A DNA stretch of 64,000 bases, taken from assembly GCF_003703975.1 (NCBI RefSeq), contig NZ_QTJY01000018.1, positions 62,001-126,000 of the forward strand, written 5' to 3'. Made by a program: the position numbers and the translations under genes. The stretch comes from Larkinella soli (GTDB lineage Bacteria; Bacteroidota; Bacteroidia; Cytophagales; Spirosomataceae). Within the stretch, counting starts at the first letter, position 1. Each line of letters starts with the position of its first letter. The notes under the pieces are model-generated. The model was not told the DNA's origin. It was given only the letters and a program-made list of their open reading frames with translations, and did no database searches. This document shows, piece after piece, positions 44,239 to 53,248 of the stretch.

Positions 44239-47200
44239 TCAATTCATCAGCTCATCGAAATTCAGGGAGATGTAGTACAGGGCGCCGACACTGGGATTGC
44301 CCCACGACTGCCTGTAAAGCTGGTTGAGGACGTTGGTGCCGCCGAGTTTCACCACCGATTTGATACCCGGTATGCGTTTGCTCACCTGGGCGTCGAGCGT
44401 ATTGAAGGCCGGAACGGTCGTCTGCTTCCGCAGGGTGGCTTCGTTATTGGCAAAACTCGACTCCCAGACGAAGGCGTCCTGGTGGCGCCAAACGACGCTG
44501 AAACCGAACCCGCTGCCCCGGATATTTCGATTAGTCAGTGACAGGTTGTACCGGTATTTCGGCGTATTGAAAAACGTCACGAAATCGGCCGGCAGCCGGT
44601 CGCGGTTGATCAGTTCGTTGAAAGACACATTACCCCCGATGATGAAGCTGCCCGGCAGCCTGTAATCTGCGCTGACCGCCCACCCGTGGTTTTTCAGCTG
44701 GACGGGCGAGTTGGCAAAGAAACTGTAGACTGTCCGGGTCGTTCCGCTGATCAGTTGCAGCAGAGAGGCCGGGTTGGCCGCCGTGGCCGGCTGAAGGCCC
44801 TGCACCACCACATTGCCACCTTCAAAGTTCAGAAAGCGGTTGTAATAATAGTAAGCATCGACGAACAAGCGATTGTTGATCAGTCCTTTATAGCCGACCT
44901 CGTAGGTTTCGACCCGCTCAGGATCCCATTGCTGGGGCTGGTACGGTTTCAGGAGCTGAGCCGCCTGAGCCAGGGGAGTGCCCTGCTGCAGGGCGGCCCC
45001 GAACGCCCGGACGGATTCCAGCGGGTAGGTCGGGTTGTTTGAAAAGTTATACCGTTCCCGGAACAGGGGCAAACCGCCGATCAGGTGACTGTTAGGCGTA
45101 TTCAGGTCGATGTACTGGGCCTGGGTGGTCGGGATGCGGAAACCACGCTGGAAAGACGCCCGGATGTTGTGGACTTTCGCCAGCGTCAGTACCGCCGAAA
45201 GCCGGGGGCTGAACTGTCCCTTGAAATTGACGTTTTTGTCGTACCGGACCGAACCGGTCAGCTTTAGTATGTCGGCAATCGTTTTGGAGGCCTGGGCATA
45301 AGCGCCAAACTCGTTGATCCGGAACTCCTTACCGTTTTCATCCTGAGCGAAAAGCGTCCCTTCGGAGTTAAGGGCATACTGCCGGAAGTTACCACCGACG
45401 ATCAGCTCCACCACTTTCGGCGCCACCAGCGGGCTGAAGTTGTACATGAATTCGCCGTGGTAGAGGTTGGTTTTGTCCAGAAACCTGGCTCCGACGGCCG
45501 CGGGTGTTCCCGGCAGGGGCCGGCCCGTTACCGCATCCACCGCCTGGTTGAACTCGGCCGTGCCGGGCAGGAAACGGCCCTGGTCGGCAAAGGTCCGGGC
45601 GGCCGTGTGCAGGTTGCCAGAAGCCGCATTGACGGCGTTGAGCGCGGCCTGATAGGCGGCCTGCGGATTGGTCGGGTTGGCGGCCAGCGCCTGCTGCAAA
45701 GCCGGCCCGAAGACCTGCAGGGCGCCCCCGGCATAGGTGAACGCATACTGCGGGAACCAGGAGCCCAGCAGGTTGGCCTGGCTCAGGCTGGGTTTCCAGG
45801 CTTCGTTGACGCCCTGTCCCAGGATGCCGATGGCAAAGGCGTTCCCGGAGCGTTCCTGGGTGGTATAGGCCCGCACGAAGAAGTTGGAACCCCGCACTTC
45901 GGCCTTGTACTGGCCAATTTTGAATCCTTTGATGTAATACCGGTCAACGCCGGTATAAACGGCCGTCCCGCTGCCCCAGTTGACCTGCACGATGGCCTCG
46001 ACCTTGTCGCTGAGCCGGTAATGGACGGCCCCGTTCAGTTTCAGGTTGCTGACCTTGTAATCGACCATCTGGTTTTCGGTGTAACCGGTTCGCGATACGG
46101 TTACGTTGGGCAGCATCACGTCGTTGAGGATCTGGGTGGCCGGTATTCCGGTAGCCGTCGAAAGCTGATTGACCCCGCCCACGATCCGGGCCAGATCCGG
46201 TGAAATCAACTGAAGCTGGGCCGGAGGGATGGTCAGGAAGCCGGCAACGGTACTCTGGAAGGCATTCAGGTTGGCGCTGGCGTCGCCGTAGACGTTGATG
46301 CCGTCATAGCCCGGATTGTTCTGGCGGTTGCCGGTCCCGAGGTTGAAACCGTTCGTAAAGCCCTGGTCGCGGTAGTCGGTGGCCTGCCAGTCGTCGGCGC
46401 TGATGTAGGAAACGCCGACTTTGAACGCCAGCCGGTTATTGAAGGCTTTGGCGTAGCGGAAACCGGCGTCGTAGAACGGCGTCGTGCGGGTCGTGCGGTT
46501 TTCGGCCGACATAATGCCGGTTTTGGCGTAGGCGCTCAGGCCCTGATATTGGAACGGACTTTTGCTGTTCATCAGCAGCAGCCCGTTGATGGCATTGGGG
46601 CCGTACAGGGCCGAAGCCGCGCCCGGCAGCAGTTCCACACTTTCCACGTCCAGCTCGTTCAGGCCGGCAATGTTGCCCACCGAGAAGTTCAGGCCCGGAG
46701 CCTGGTTGTCCATCCCGTCGACTAACTGCACGACGCGCGTGTTACCGTTGGCACCGAAGCCCCGGACGTTCACCGAGCGAAACATGAGACTCTGCGTACT
46801 CATATCCACTCCCTTGATGTTCATCAATGCGTCGTAGAAGGTCGGCGCGGGCGACGACTGGATGGCCCGGATGTCGAGTTTTTCAACCGAAACGGGCGAT
46901 TTCAGAACGCTTTCCTCGACCCGCGAGGCCGAAACGACCACCTCCTGCCCCAGCATCACCTGCTCCTGAAGCTCGACCTCCAGACGGGACTGGCCGCCCG
47001 AAACGGGAATTTCCTGCGTCTGATAACCGACGGAAGATACCACCAGGGTCAGGGGAGCGGGCGTGGAGGTGGTGAGCGAAAACTGCCCTTTCGTATCCGT
47101 TATGGTGCCGGCTATCGTCCCTTTCACCACGACGCTTACGCCTACCAGGGCATTCCGGCTGTTTTTGTCGGTCACCGTACCCGTTAGTTGGATTTGAGAG

Positions 47201-47268
47201 TAGACCGAATAGCAGGAAGTAAGCAGAAACAGAAGAATCCAAAGAGTTTGTATAAAAGAATTTCTCAT
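44239..47268 (-). CDS. TonB-dependent outer-membrane receptor with carboxypeptidase-like domain
   Basis: Energy-dependent outer-membrane importer, 1009 residues from ATG 47268. After a signal peptide (MRNSFIQTLWILLFLLTSCY, ending near YSVYS) comes a carboxypeptidase-like regulatory domain (LTGTVTDKNSRNALVGVSVV, LTLVVSSVGYQTQEI), then the plug (SPVSVEKLDIRAI, VNVRGFGANGNTRVVQLVDG, ELLPGAASALYGPNAING) and a 22-strand barrel to the C-terminus. No SusD-type lipoprotein gene is next to it, so it is not a standard glycan-uptake pair. Substrate unknown; siderophore, vitamin or oligomer are all possible. Confidence 0.9.
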   Translation of the reverse strand: MRNSFIQTLWILLFLLTSCYSVYSQIQLTGTVTDKNSRNALVGVSVVVKGTIAGTITDTKGQFSLTTSTPAPLTLVVSSVGYQTQEIPVSGGQSRLEVELQEQVMLGQEVVVSASRVEESVLKSPVSVEKLDIRAIQSSPAPTFYDALMNIKGVDMSTQSLMFRSVNVRGFGANGNTRVVQLVDGMDNQAPGLNFSVGNIAGLNELDVESVELLPGAASALYGPNAINGLLLMNSKSPFQYQGLSAYAKTGIMSAENRTTRTTPFYDAGFRYAKAFNNRLAFKVGVSYISADDWQATDYRDQGFTNGFNLGTGNRQNNPGYDGINVYGDASANLNAFQSTVAGFLTIPPAQLQLISPDLARIVGGVNQLSTATGIPATQILNDVMLPNVTVSRTGYTENQMVDYKVSNLKLNGAVHYRLSDKVEAIVQVNWGSGTAVYTGVDRYYIKGFKIGQYKAEVRGSNFFVRAYTTQERSGNAFAIGILGQGVNEAWKPSLSQANLLGSWFPQYAFTYAGGALQVFGPALQQALAANPTNPQAAYQAALNAVNAASGNLHTAARTFADQGRFLPGTAEFNQAVDAVTGRPLPGTPAAVGARFLDKTNLYHGEFMYNFSPLVAPKVVELIVGGNFRQYALNSEGTLFAQDENGKEFRINEFGAYAQASKTIADILKLTGSVRYDKNVNFKGQFSPRLSAVLTLAKVHNIRASFQRGFRIPTTQAQYIDLNTPNSHLIGGLPLFRERYNFSNNPTYPLESVRAFGAALQQGTPLAQAAQLLKPYQPQQWDPERVETYEVGYKGLINNRLFVDAYYYYNRFLNFEGGNVVVQGLQPATAANPASLLQLISGTTRTVYSFFANSPVQLKNHGWAVSADYRLPGSFIIGGNVSFNELINRDRLPADFVTFFNTPKYRYNLSLTNRNIRGSGFGFSVVWRHQDAFVWESSFANNEATLRKQTTVPAFNTLDAQVSKRIPGIKSVVKLGGTNVLNQLYRQSWGNPSVGALYYISLNFDELMN

Positions 47269-47447
47269 AAAAAGGTAGATAAAGGAAAGAATGAAGGCCA
47301 CCTGACTACCGATTTCCACTCTGTAACCGAATCAAGATTTCAGGGCCTTTTTGTATACTAAAATAAGGTTTCTAAAACGTATAAGCATCTATTCCTAAAA
47401 GAAAATTCTAAAAAATTATTGAAATACTGATAATCAGCTGGGGAGGG

Positions 47448-48464
47448 TTACGGAACCATCTGTTTCACGAAGGCTTCGGCCATCAGACCCGTATAAATCT
47501 GGGAGCCCCCATAATTGACGTGCCCCCGATCCATCGAAAACCGGGGCAGGAACAGCGCGTCGAAGCGGGGGTCGTGCGGCAGGTGCAGCCGGTGCTGCGC
47601 GTCGATGGACCGGAACAGGGGAATGAGCGCCCGGGCCTCCTCCGGCGTCATGCGGTTGGGCAGGTAGAAAAACAGCCGCACGCGGTGCCGTTGCGCCAGC
47701 CCGATGAGCCGGTCGATTTCTTCCCGGTACTCCGGATTGACGGCCTCGTTTCCCGAACGGGAATAAACCAGCAGGCTGCGGGAATGATAAGCCGGTAACT
47801 CGGCCGAATCCCGACCCAGGCCGGTACCGGCATCGAGGCCATGATTGTCAGGGAGATAGCCGTCGGGCGAACCGGTCAGGTCGGCTTCAAACTGCTGCCG
47901 CCGGGCCGCGTCGTCGGTATGGGCGGCCACTGCCATCCGCAGCCGCAGCGCCGGCGACAGCAGCGTAAACAGATAGGTGTTCAGATACTGTTCCGCCCGG
48001 CGGGAATGGGAGCCGGCCGTGTCGGGAGGGGCGTTGAACAGGTAGGGCAGATAAAACCGGGGCTGTTCCCAGGCTTCCCAGCGGAAGGGGTCGATGCTGG
48101 TATCGAAACGCGGCAGCGACAGTTCGACGCCGAGGTAATGTAAGGCCAGGTCCCGGCGGGCCATGAGGACTTCGGCGGTCCGGAAGGTGTGAGGAATGAA
48201 AAAACTGCTGACGCCGAAGTTGAAACTGCACGTCCGATGGCCGGTCAGCGAATCGAAGCGGGCCGGGTCGATGCTCGTAAACGTGCGGCTGGAGCCGATG
48301 AATACGGTGTTGATGCGCCCGGCCTGACGATCCAGCAGGAGGGTTTTGGCCCGTGTATCGTGGATGACCCGCTCGTAATATCCGGCCGAAAGCAGGAGCA
48401 CCAGCCCTTTAACCGCTGCCAGCACCGCGAAGAAAAGAAGCAGATTTCGCCAGAACCGGATCAT
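47448..48464 (-). CDS. Membrane-anchored SGNH-like protein, MBOAT partner
   Basis: Protein of 338 residues, last gene of the acyl-transfer operon, 6 bp after the MBOAT gene. An N-terminal membrane helix (LLLFFAVLAAVKGLVLLLSA) anchors an extracytoplasmic domain. Ser-containing IGSSRTFTS sits near residues 56-63 and a Asp-His pair D312/H315 in SMDRGHVNYGGSQ near the C-terminus, the spacing expected for block I and block V of SGNH hydrolases and for DltD/AlgX-type partners of MBOATs. It may hand the acyl group from the MBOAT to the acceptor, or edit it. I do not recognise a named family; DltD-like is a functional analogy. Confidence 0.7.
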   Translation of the reverse strand: MIRFWRNLLLFFAVLAAVKGLVLLLSAGYYERVIHDTRAKTLLLDRQAGRINTVFIGSSRTFTSIDPARFDSLTGHRTCSFNFGVSSFFIPHTFRTAEVLMARRDLALHYLGVELSLPRFDTSIDPFRWEAWEQPRFYLPYLFNAPPDTAGSHSRRAEQYLNTYLFTLLSPALRLRMAVAAHTDDAARRQQFEADLTGSPDGYLPDNHGLDAGTGLGRDSAELPAYHSRSLLVYSRSGNEAVNPEYREEIDRLIGLAQRHRVRLFFYLPNRMTPEEARALIPLFRSIDAQHRLHLPHDPRFDALFLPRFSMDRGHVNYGGSQIYTGLMAEAFVKQMVP

Positions 48465-48470
48465 AAAGGC

Positions 48471-49910
48471 TTAAAACTGAAAATAGTAGAACCTAACGTT
48501 GTCGTACCGGCCCAGCGTCAGGATCAGTTCCGCCACCCCGACGGCATACGCCCAGCGAACCCACCGGCTCTGCTGTTGCAGCAGCACGTCGATGGGCCGG
48601 GCGTCCATGAGCCGGTGAACGACGTCCATCCCGACGAGGCCCAGCACGATCACAAGCAGCCGGGAGGACGATCCCGAAGCCGGCAGCGACCAGTCGGCGA
48701 CGAACAGGTGCCGGAAAAGCGTTTTTCCCTCGGCGAAGGTGGCGGCCCGGAACCAGAGGCCCATCAGCGCCCCGGCCGTAAAGACCAGCATCGTGGAGAG
48801 GATCTGATGAAGCCGAAGCTCCGGCCCGAAGCCGAGCCGTTCGAAGAAAGCCCGGCGGGCGGGCCGGGTGACCTGCTCGGTCAGTACCCACAGGCCGTTG
48901 AGCAACCCCCAGACGATGAAACCCCACTGCGCCCCGTGCCAGAGACCGGTCAGCAGATACACCACCAGCAGGTTCAGATACAGCACACGCCGGTCGCGGG
49001 TCTGTTTGCTCAACGGCGTGTAAATGTAATCCCGGAACCAGGCCGTGAGGGTGCGGTGCCAGCCCTGCCAGAATTCCGTCCGCGACCGCGAGGCATAGAC
49101 CCGGTTGGCGAAGTTCTGGCTCAGCCGGACTCCGAACATCCGCGCCGACCCGACGGCGATGTCCGAATAAGCCGAGAAGTCACAGAAAAGCTGGAAGGAA
49201 AAGAAGAAACAGGCCAGCCAGACCCCCAGGCCGTAGTGCTGTTCCGGCTGATCGAATACCGTATCCACATACTCCTGAAGCCGGTTGGCCAGAACGATCT
49301 TCTTGAACAGGCCCCAGATAATCAGCTGAAGCCCGGCCACGGCGTCGGAATAGCTGAAAGCCGGGTGCGGATGGCGCCACTGCGGAAGCAACTGACGGCC
49401 CCGTTCGATCGGACCGGCCAGCAACTGGGGGAAAAAGGCGACGTATACCGCAAAAATGCCGGCATGTTTTTCCGGCCGGACGTAGCCCCGGTAGACGTCA
49501 ATCAGGTAACTCAGCGTCTGAAAGGTGTAAAACGAGATGCCCACCGGCAGCAGGTAATGGTGTGCGGGCAGAAAGCCGCTCAGTCCCAGCGGTTTCAGGC
49601 CGGCCTGGAGAGTAGCCGAGAAGAAGTTGAAATACTTGTAAAACAGCAGTGGGGCCAGCACCAGCACGACGCCGGTTCTCAGCCATCGTTTCTGAGCCTC
49701 CCGGTCCGGCGTCCGGCCGATGCGAAGGGCGGTGCCGTAGGCGACCCCGGTTGTCAGTGCCAGCAGCAGCACAAACCCTGGGTTCCAGGTGGCGTAAAAG
49801 AAATAACTGGCCGCCAGCATCACGACCCACCGATATCGGACGGGGGTCTGAAACCAGAGCGTCAGGACGACCAGCAGAAAAGCAAAGTACGAAGCGGTGG
49901 TAAACAGCAT
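48471..49910 (-). CDS. MBOAT family O-acyltransferase (AlgI/DltB-like)
   Basis: Polytopic inner-membrane acyltransferase, 479 residues. The sequence has about ten or more hydrophobic segments, including YRWVVMLAASYFFYATWNP near the N-terminus, the cytoplasmic VGISFYTFQTLSYLIDVYRG motif near residue 140, FPQLLAGPIERG, FWQGWHRTLTAWFRDYIYTP near 280, and the catalytic-histidine motif LTGLWHGAQWGFIVWG near 315. Such proteins move acyl groups from a cytoplasmic donor across the membrane to a polysaccharide, teichoic acid or peptidoglycan. The neighbouring carrier protein suggests an ACP thioester as donor. Located 8 bp after the P450 gene. Confidence 0.92.
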   Translation of the reverse strand: MLFTTASYFAFLLVVLTLWFQTPVRYRWVVMLAASYFFYATWNPGFVLLLALTTGVAYGTALRIGRTPDREAQKRWLRTGVVLVLAPLLFYKYFNFFSATLQAGLKPLGLSGFLPAHHYLLPVGISFYTFQTLSYLIDVYRGYVRPEKHAGIFAVYVAFFPQLLAGPIERGRQLLPQWRHPHPAFSYSDAVAGLQLIIWGLFKKIVLANRLQEYVDTVFDQPEQHYGLGVWLACFFFSFQLFCDFSAYSDIAVGSARMFGVRLSQNFANRVYASRSRTEFWQGWHRTLTAWFRDYIYTPLSKQTRDRRVLYLNLLVVYLLTGLWHGAQWGFIVWGLLNGLWVLTEQVTRPARRAFFERLGFGPELRLHQILSTMLVFTAGALMGLWFRAATFAEGKTLFRHLFVADWSLPASGSSSRLLVIVLGLVGMDVVHRLMDARPIDVLLQQQSRWVRWAYAVGVAELILTLGRYDNVRFYYFQF

Positions 49911-49918
49911 AAGACGGA

Positions 49919-51166
49919 TTAGATCCGGTAGGTCGGCAGGGCGGAGTAACCGCGCAGCAGCAGATTCCGACGGTGGACGGCCCGGCTGAGGTCGGCCCGC
50001 AGGGCCGGAAACCGCGCCATCAGCATCCGGAATGCGCCCATCGCCTGCATGCGGGCCAGCATGGCCCCCAGACAGAAGTGGCTGCCGAAGCCGAACGCCA
50101 GGTGTTTGTTCTTCTGCCGTGTGATGTCGAATCCTTCCGGGTTTTCGAACTGCTGCTCGTCGTGGTTGGCCGACCCGATGCAGACGTAGAGCTGCTCACC
50201 GGCCCGGATCAGCCGCCCACCCAGTTCCACGTCCTCCAGCGCCATGCGTGAGGTAATCTGAACGGGGCTGTCGTACCGGAGCATCTCCTCGACGGCGGTT
50301 TTCAGCAGTTCCGGACGGTTCCGGAGTAATTCAAATTGTTCGGGATGTGCCGACAGAGCCGCGAAACCGTTTCCCACCAGGTTGCGGGTGGTTTCTTCTC
50401 CGGCTACGAACAGGTTGATAATCAATGAAACCAGCTCGTCGGAGTCGACCGGGTTCCCTTGCGCATCCCGCTGCTGAAGCAGTCTGGCGGTCAGGTTGTC
50501 GCCGGGCGCCCTTTGCTGCTCCCGGATGCAGTCCTCGACAAACGCCATGAAATCGCCGGCCGCGCGGTTGATCTCTTCCATGTTGCCCCGCGAGAGCATC
50601 GGTTCGAAGACGTTGGCGAGCTGTTCGCCCCAGTACTTGAGCCGTTCGACGCTGTCGTCGGGAAAGCCGAGCAGCCGGGCGATGATCCGCACCGGCAGCG
50701 GCTTAGCCAGATCGTTGAGCAGGTCGACGGCCGGGAGCGATTCGAGTTCGTCGGCCAGTTCGTCCAGCACCCGCTGCACGCAGCCGTCGAGGTTCAGGGA
50801 GGCCCAGATTTTCATGACCATCTCACGGACGCGTCCGTGAAGGGGCCGCCGGAGGTAGAGCAGCCAGTGAAACGTGGCCCGGTACGTATCTTCCAGCGAC
50901 TGTGCGCCGGTTTCGCGGCTCAGGGCTTTTTCCCGGAAATAGCCCGGCATGTCGATTACGTCGAACCGCTTGTCGGTGAATACCGTGCAGGCGTCGGCGT
51001 AGCGGCTGACGACCCAGTCGCCCGAGCCGGTCCGGTGGACGGGGTCCTCGGCCCGGATGCGCCGGTACATGGGGTAGGGGTCTTCGCGGCAGACCGGATT
51101 GAAGGGTGTCCAGAGGCTGGAAGAACTTTTTGCGATCTGGGTTCCGGTAAGAACGGGAGGATTCAT
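49919..51166 (-). CDS. Cytochrome P450
   Basis: Soluble bacterial P450 monooxygenase, 415 residues from ATG 51166. The I-helix oxygen-binding motif is NLFVAGEETTRN near residue 240, the K-helix ExxR is in VEEMLRYDSPVQITSR, and the heme-cysteine loop is FGFGSHFCLGAMLARMQ near 347-363. The open frame continues 78 codons further upstream but that part lies over the ACP gene and is not P450-like. Its ATG overlaps the ACP stop (TGATG), so ACP and P450 should be made together; P450 enzymes acting on ACP-bound fatty acids (P450BioI) are known. No ferredoxin gene is adjacent. Confidence 0.92.
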   Translation of the reverse strand: MNPPVLTGTQIAKSSSSLWTPFNPVCREDPYPMYRRIRAEDPVHRTGSGDWVVSRYADACTVFTDKRFDVIDMPGYFREKALSRETGAQSLEDTYRATFHWLLYLRRPLHGRVREMVMKIWASLNLDGCVQRVLDELADELESLPAVDLLNDLAKPLPVRIIARLLGFPDDSVERLKYWGEQLANVFEPMLSRGNMEEINRAAGDFMAFVEDCIREQQRAPGDNLTARLLQQRDAQGNPVDSDELVSLIINLFVAGEETTRNLVGNGFAALSAHPEQFELLRNRPELLKTAVEEMLRYDSPVQITSRMALEDVELGGRLIRAGEQLYVCIGSANHDEQQFENPEGFDITRQKNKHLAFGFGSHFCLGAMLARMQAMGAFRMLMARFPALRADLSRAVHRRNLLLRGYSALPTYRI

Positions 51167-51438
51167 CAGGGCCGGGATTGGGTCGGTAGATAGTCGTTTA
51201 CCAACCAGTGGGAGATGTCGGCGATGGTCTGGAATTCCCAGAAAATGGACGGGTCGATGGCCACGCCCAGCCATTCTTCCAGGTCCACGGCGAGCGTCAC
51301 CACGACGACCGAGTCGAGCCGGTAGGAGGTGATGGCCCGGTGCGGGTCGATGGCCGAAGCCTCGACCCGTAATTCTTTGGCCAGTTGCTGAACCAGCCAT
51401 TCTTCCACAGTGGAGGTTGTAATCGGAGATGAAATCAT
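51166..51438 (-). CDS. Acyl carrier protein
   Basis: Small carrier of 90 residues from ATG 51438. The four-helix ACP pattern is clear, with the 4'-phosphopantetheine attachment serine in SYRLDSVVVVTLAVDLEEW near residue 43 and a preceding helix EEWLVQQLAKELRVEASAID. It is the third class of carrier beside fatty acid synthesis ACP and is dedicated to this operon: it lies 26 bp after the acyl-AMP ligase gene and overlaps the P450 start by TGATG. No phosphopantetheinyl transferase gene is in the window. Confidence 0.88.
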   Translation of the reverse strand: MISSPITTSTVEEWLVQQLAKELRVEASAIDPHRAITSYRLDSVVVVTLAVDLEEWLGVAIDPSIFWEFQTIADISHWLVNDYLPTQSRP

Positions 51439-51464
51439 CAGACGAGATTTACTATGAACTAATT

Positions 51465-53216
51465 TCAAAGAATGATGGAACTGGGCAGCGGCTCCCAGCG
51501 GTAGTGTTCGGCCAGGGCACCGGCCCGGAATGCCTGCCGGCAGGCCGACCGCTGCACTTTTCCGCTGGTGGTTTTCAGGACACCGCCCGGCGGCAGCAGC
51601 ACCACGCAGACCGGTGAGAGGCCATGATGCAGGCTGATCCGCCGTAAAATGGCTTCGACCACGGTTTCAGGGTTCATCGTGCGGAGGGCCGTTCGTTTCA
51701 GTTCCTGGATGATCACCAGTTGTTCGCCCTGTTCGGTTTCGATCGGGAAGGCGGCTCCCGCGTTGGGTTGCAGGCCCTCGTGGCTTTGTTCGACGGTCCA
51801 CTCGATGTCCTGCGGATAATGGTTAGTGCCGCGGATGATGATAAGGTCTTTGATCCGGCCGGTCACGAACAGGCCCTTCTTCGGGTCGTAGACGCCCAGG
51901 TCGCCCGTGCGCAGAAAAGGGCCTTCACCCTCAACGGTATACGCGTTAAAAATCTCAGCCGTCCGGTCCGGTTTGTGCCAGTAACCCCGGGCCACGCTCG
52001 GTCCGGCCGTCCAGATTTCACCCACTTCGTTTTCCCGGCAGGAACGGCCCGTTTCCGGGTCGACGATGCGCAGGATACTGTCCGACATCGGCCAGCCGGA
52101 GCAGGTAAGCAGGGTGCGGCCGCAGGCATCTTCGGAAATTTCCTGAAACCGGCCCAACTCCAGCTGTTCGGCGTCTACGGCGATCCGCACCGGCCGGCGG
52201 TCGGTGCGGCACATGGTGACGGCCAGGGTCGATTCGGCGAGGCCGTAACAGGTGAACAGGCTTTCGGGCCGGAAGCCATAGGGGTCGTAGATTTCCAGAA
52301 ACCGGCTCATGGAGGTGGCACGAATGGGTTCGGCGGCATTGTAAAGGTGCCGGATGCCCGACAGGTCCAGCCCTTCCCGCTCCTGGGGCGATACCCGGTC
52401 GACGCAGAAATCGAAGGCGAAGTTCGGCGCTCCGCCGTAGGTGCCGCCGTAGCGGCTGAAGGCCCGGAGCCAGCGGACGGGTTTCTGCATGACATGCACC
52501 GGACTCAGCAGCACGGCCGTAAACCCGCTGTAGAGCGGTTGAAGGATGCCGTCGATCAGGCCCATGTCATGAAAAGAGGGGAGCCAGCAGACCGACACGC
52601 TCGCTTCATCATTCTGAAAGGCGTGCCGGATGAAGGCTGAGTTGGCCATGATGTTTCCGTGCGTTACCATCACGCCCTTCGGATGGCCGGTCGAGCCGGA
52701 GGTATATTGCAGAAAGGCGAGGGTGTCGCGGGCGGGTAGTTCGACGGAGGTTTCGGCCGGCGCGGGCAGCAGATCCGTCAGAATCCAGGTCAGCGACTGA
52801 AACCAGGCCTCCCCCTCGAAAAGCCGTTGCAGCTGGCTGTGGGTTTTGGCCGTCGTCAGGGCAACCGTAATACCGGCGTCGTTCAGAATGTGGGTGATCT
52901 TCTCGCTGCCCCGATTTTTGGCTGGCACCGACACCGGCACGGCCACATACCCGGCGTACAGGCAGCCCAGAAAGGCGTTGATGAAATCCAGTCCCTGCGG
53001 ATAGACCAGCAGCACCCGCGGGCCGACCGTTCCGGCGATGCCCTGATGCTGCCGGAGGACGGCGGCCACCGAACACGCCCGGTCGTTCAGTTCCTGGTAG
53101 GTAAGGGATTCCTCCTGCGTTTCGCCGTCGGCCAGAAAAAGGTAAGCGGTTCGTAAGGGGGTGTGGGCAGCCCGATGCAGCAGCACCTCCACGATGGACC
53201 TGCTTTTTTCCGTCAT
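51465..53216 (-). CDS. Fatty acyl-AMP ligase
   Basis: Adenylate-forming enzyme of 583 residues, first gene of the operon. The P-loop-type A3 motif LQYTSGSTGHPKGVMVTHGN is near residue 183; LYNAAEPIRATSMSRFLE and FTCYGLAESTLAVT fit fatty acyl-AMP ligases (FAAL) rather than acyl-CoA synthetases; RTGDLGVYDPKKGLFVTGR and the C-terminal KTTSGKVQRSACRQAF complete the fold. FAALs activate fatty acids as adenylates and load them on carrier proteins without making CoA esters, consistent with the ACP gene next to it. I start at ATG 53216; a TTG at 53222 is less likely. Confidence 0.92.
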   Translation of the reverse strand: MTEKSRSIVEVLLHRAAHTPLRTAYLFLADGETQEESLTYQELNDRACSVAAVLRQHQGIAGTVGPRVLLVYPQGLDFINAFLGCLYAGYVAVPVSVPAKNRGSEKITHILNDAGITVALTTAKTHSQLQRLFEGEAWFQSLTWILTDLLPAPAETSVELPARDTLAFLQYTSGSTGHPKGVMVTHGNIMANSAFIRHAFQNDEASVSVCWLPSFHDMGLIDGILQPLYSGFTAVLLSPVHVMQKPVRWLRAFSRYGGTYGGAPNFAFDFCVDRVSPQEREGLDLSGIRHLYNAAEPIRATSMSRFLEIYDPYGFRPESLFTCYGLAESTLAVTMCRTDRRPVRIAVDAEQLELGRFQEISEDACGRTLLTCSGWPMSDSILRIVDPETGRSCRENEVGEIWTAGPSVARGYWHKPDRTAEIFNAYTVEGEGPFLRTGDLGVYDPKKGLFVTGRIKDLIIIRGTNHYPQDIEWTVEQSHEGLQPNAGAAFPIETEQGEQLVIIQELKRTALRTMNPETVVEAILRRISLHHGLSPVCVVLLPPGGVLKTTSGKVQRSACRQAFRAGALAEHYRWEPLPSSIIL

Positions 53217-53219
53217 GTA

Positions 53220-53248
53220 CAAAAGTACAGTTGATATTAATGAATCAA
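53220..53248 (-). promoter_or_regulatory. Promoter candidate for the FAAL operon, nearly leaderless
   Basis: On the minus strand TTG (53248-53246) is 18 bp before TACTTTTG (53227-53220). Transcription would start about at the ATG (53216), giving a leaderless or near-leaderless mRNA. The spacing is slightly short for the consensus. Confidence 0.4.

Noticed and set aside
44239-47268. SusC/SusD polysaccharide utilisation locus
   Set aside because: The TonB-dependent receptor stands alone without a SusD-like lipoprotein or adjacent glycosidases.
51167-51400. N-terminal extension of the P450 frame over the ACP gene
   Set aside because: The extension is in another frame of the ACP gene, is Arg/Gly/Pro-rich and unlike a P450; the ATG at 51166 fits the family length.
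47448-53216. Polyketide, aryl polyene or flexirubin cluster
   Set aside because: There is an acyl ligase and carrier, but no ketosynthase, ketoreductase, dehydratase, condensation domain or ammonia lyase.
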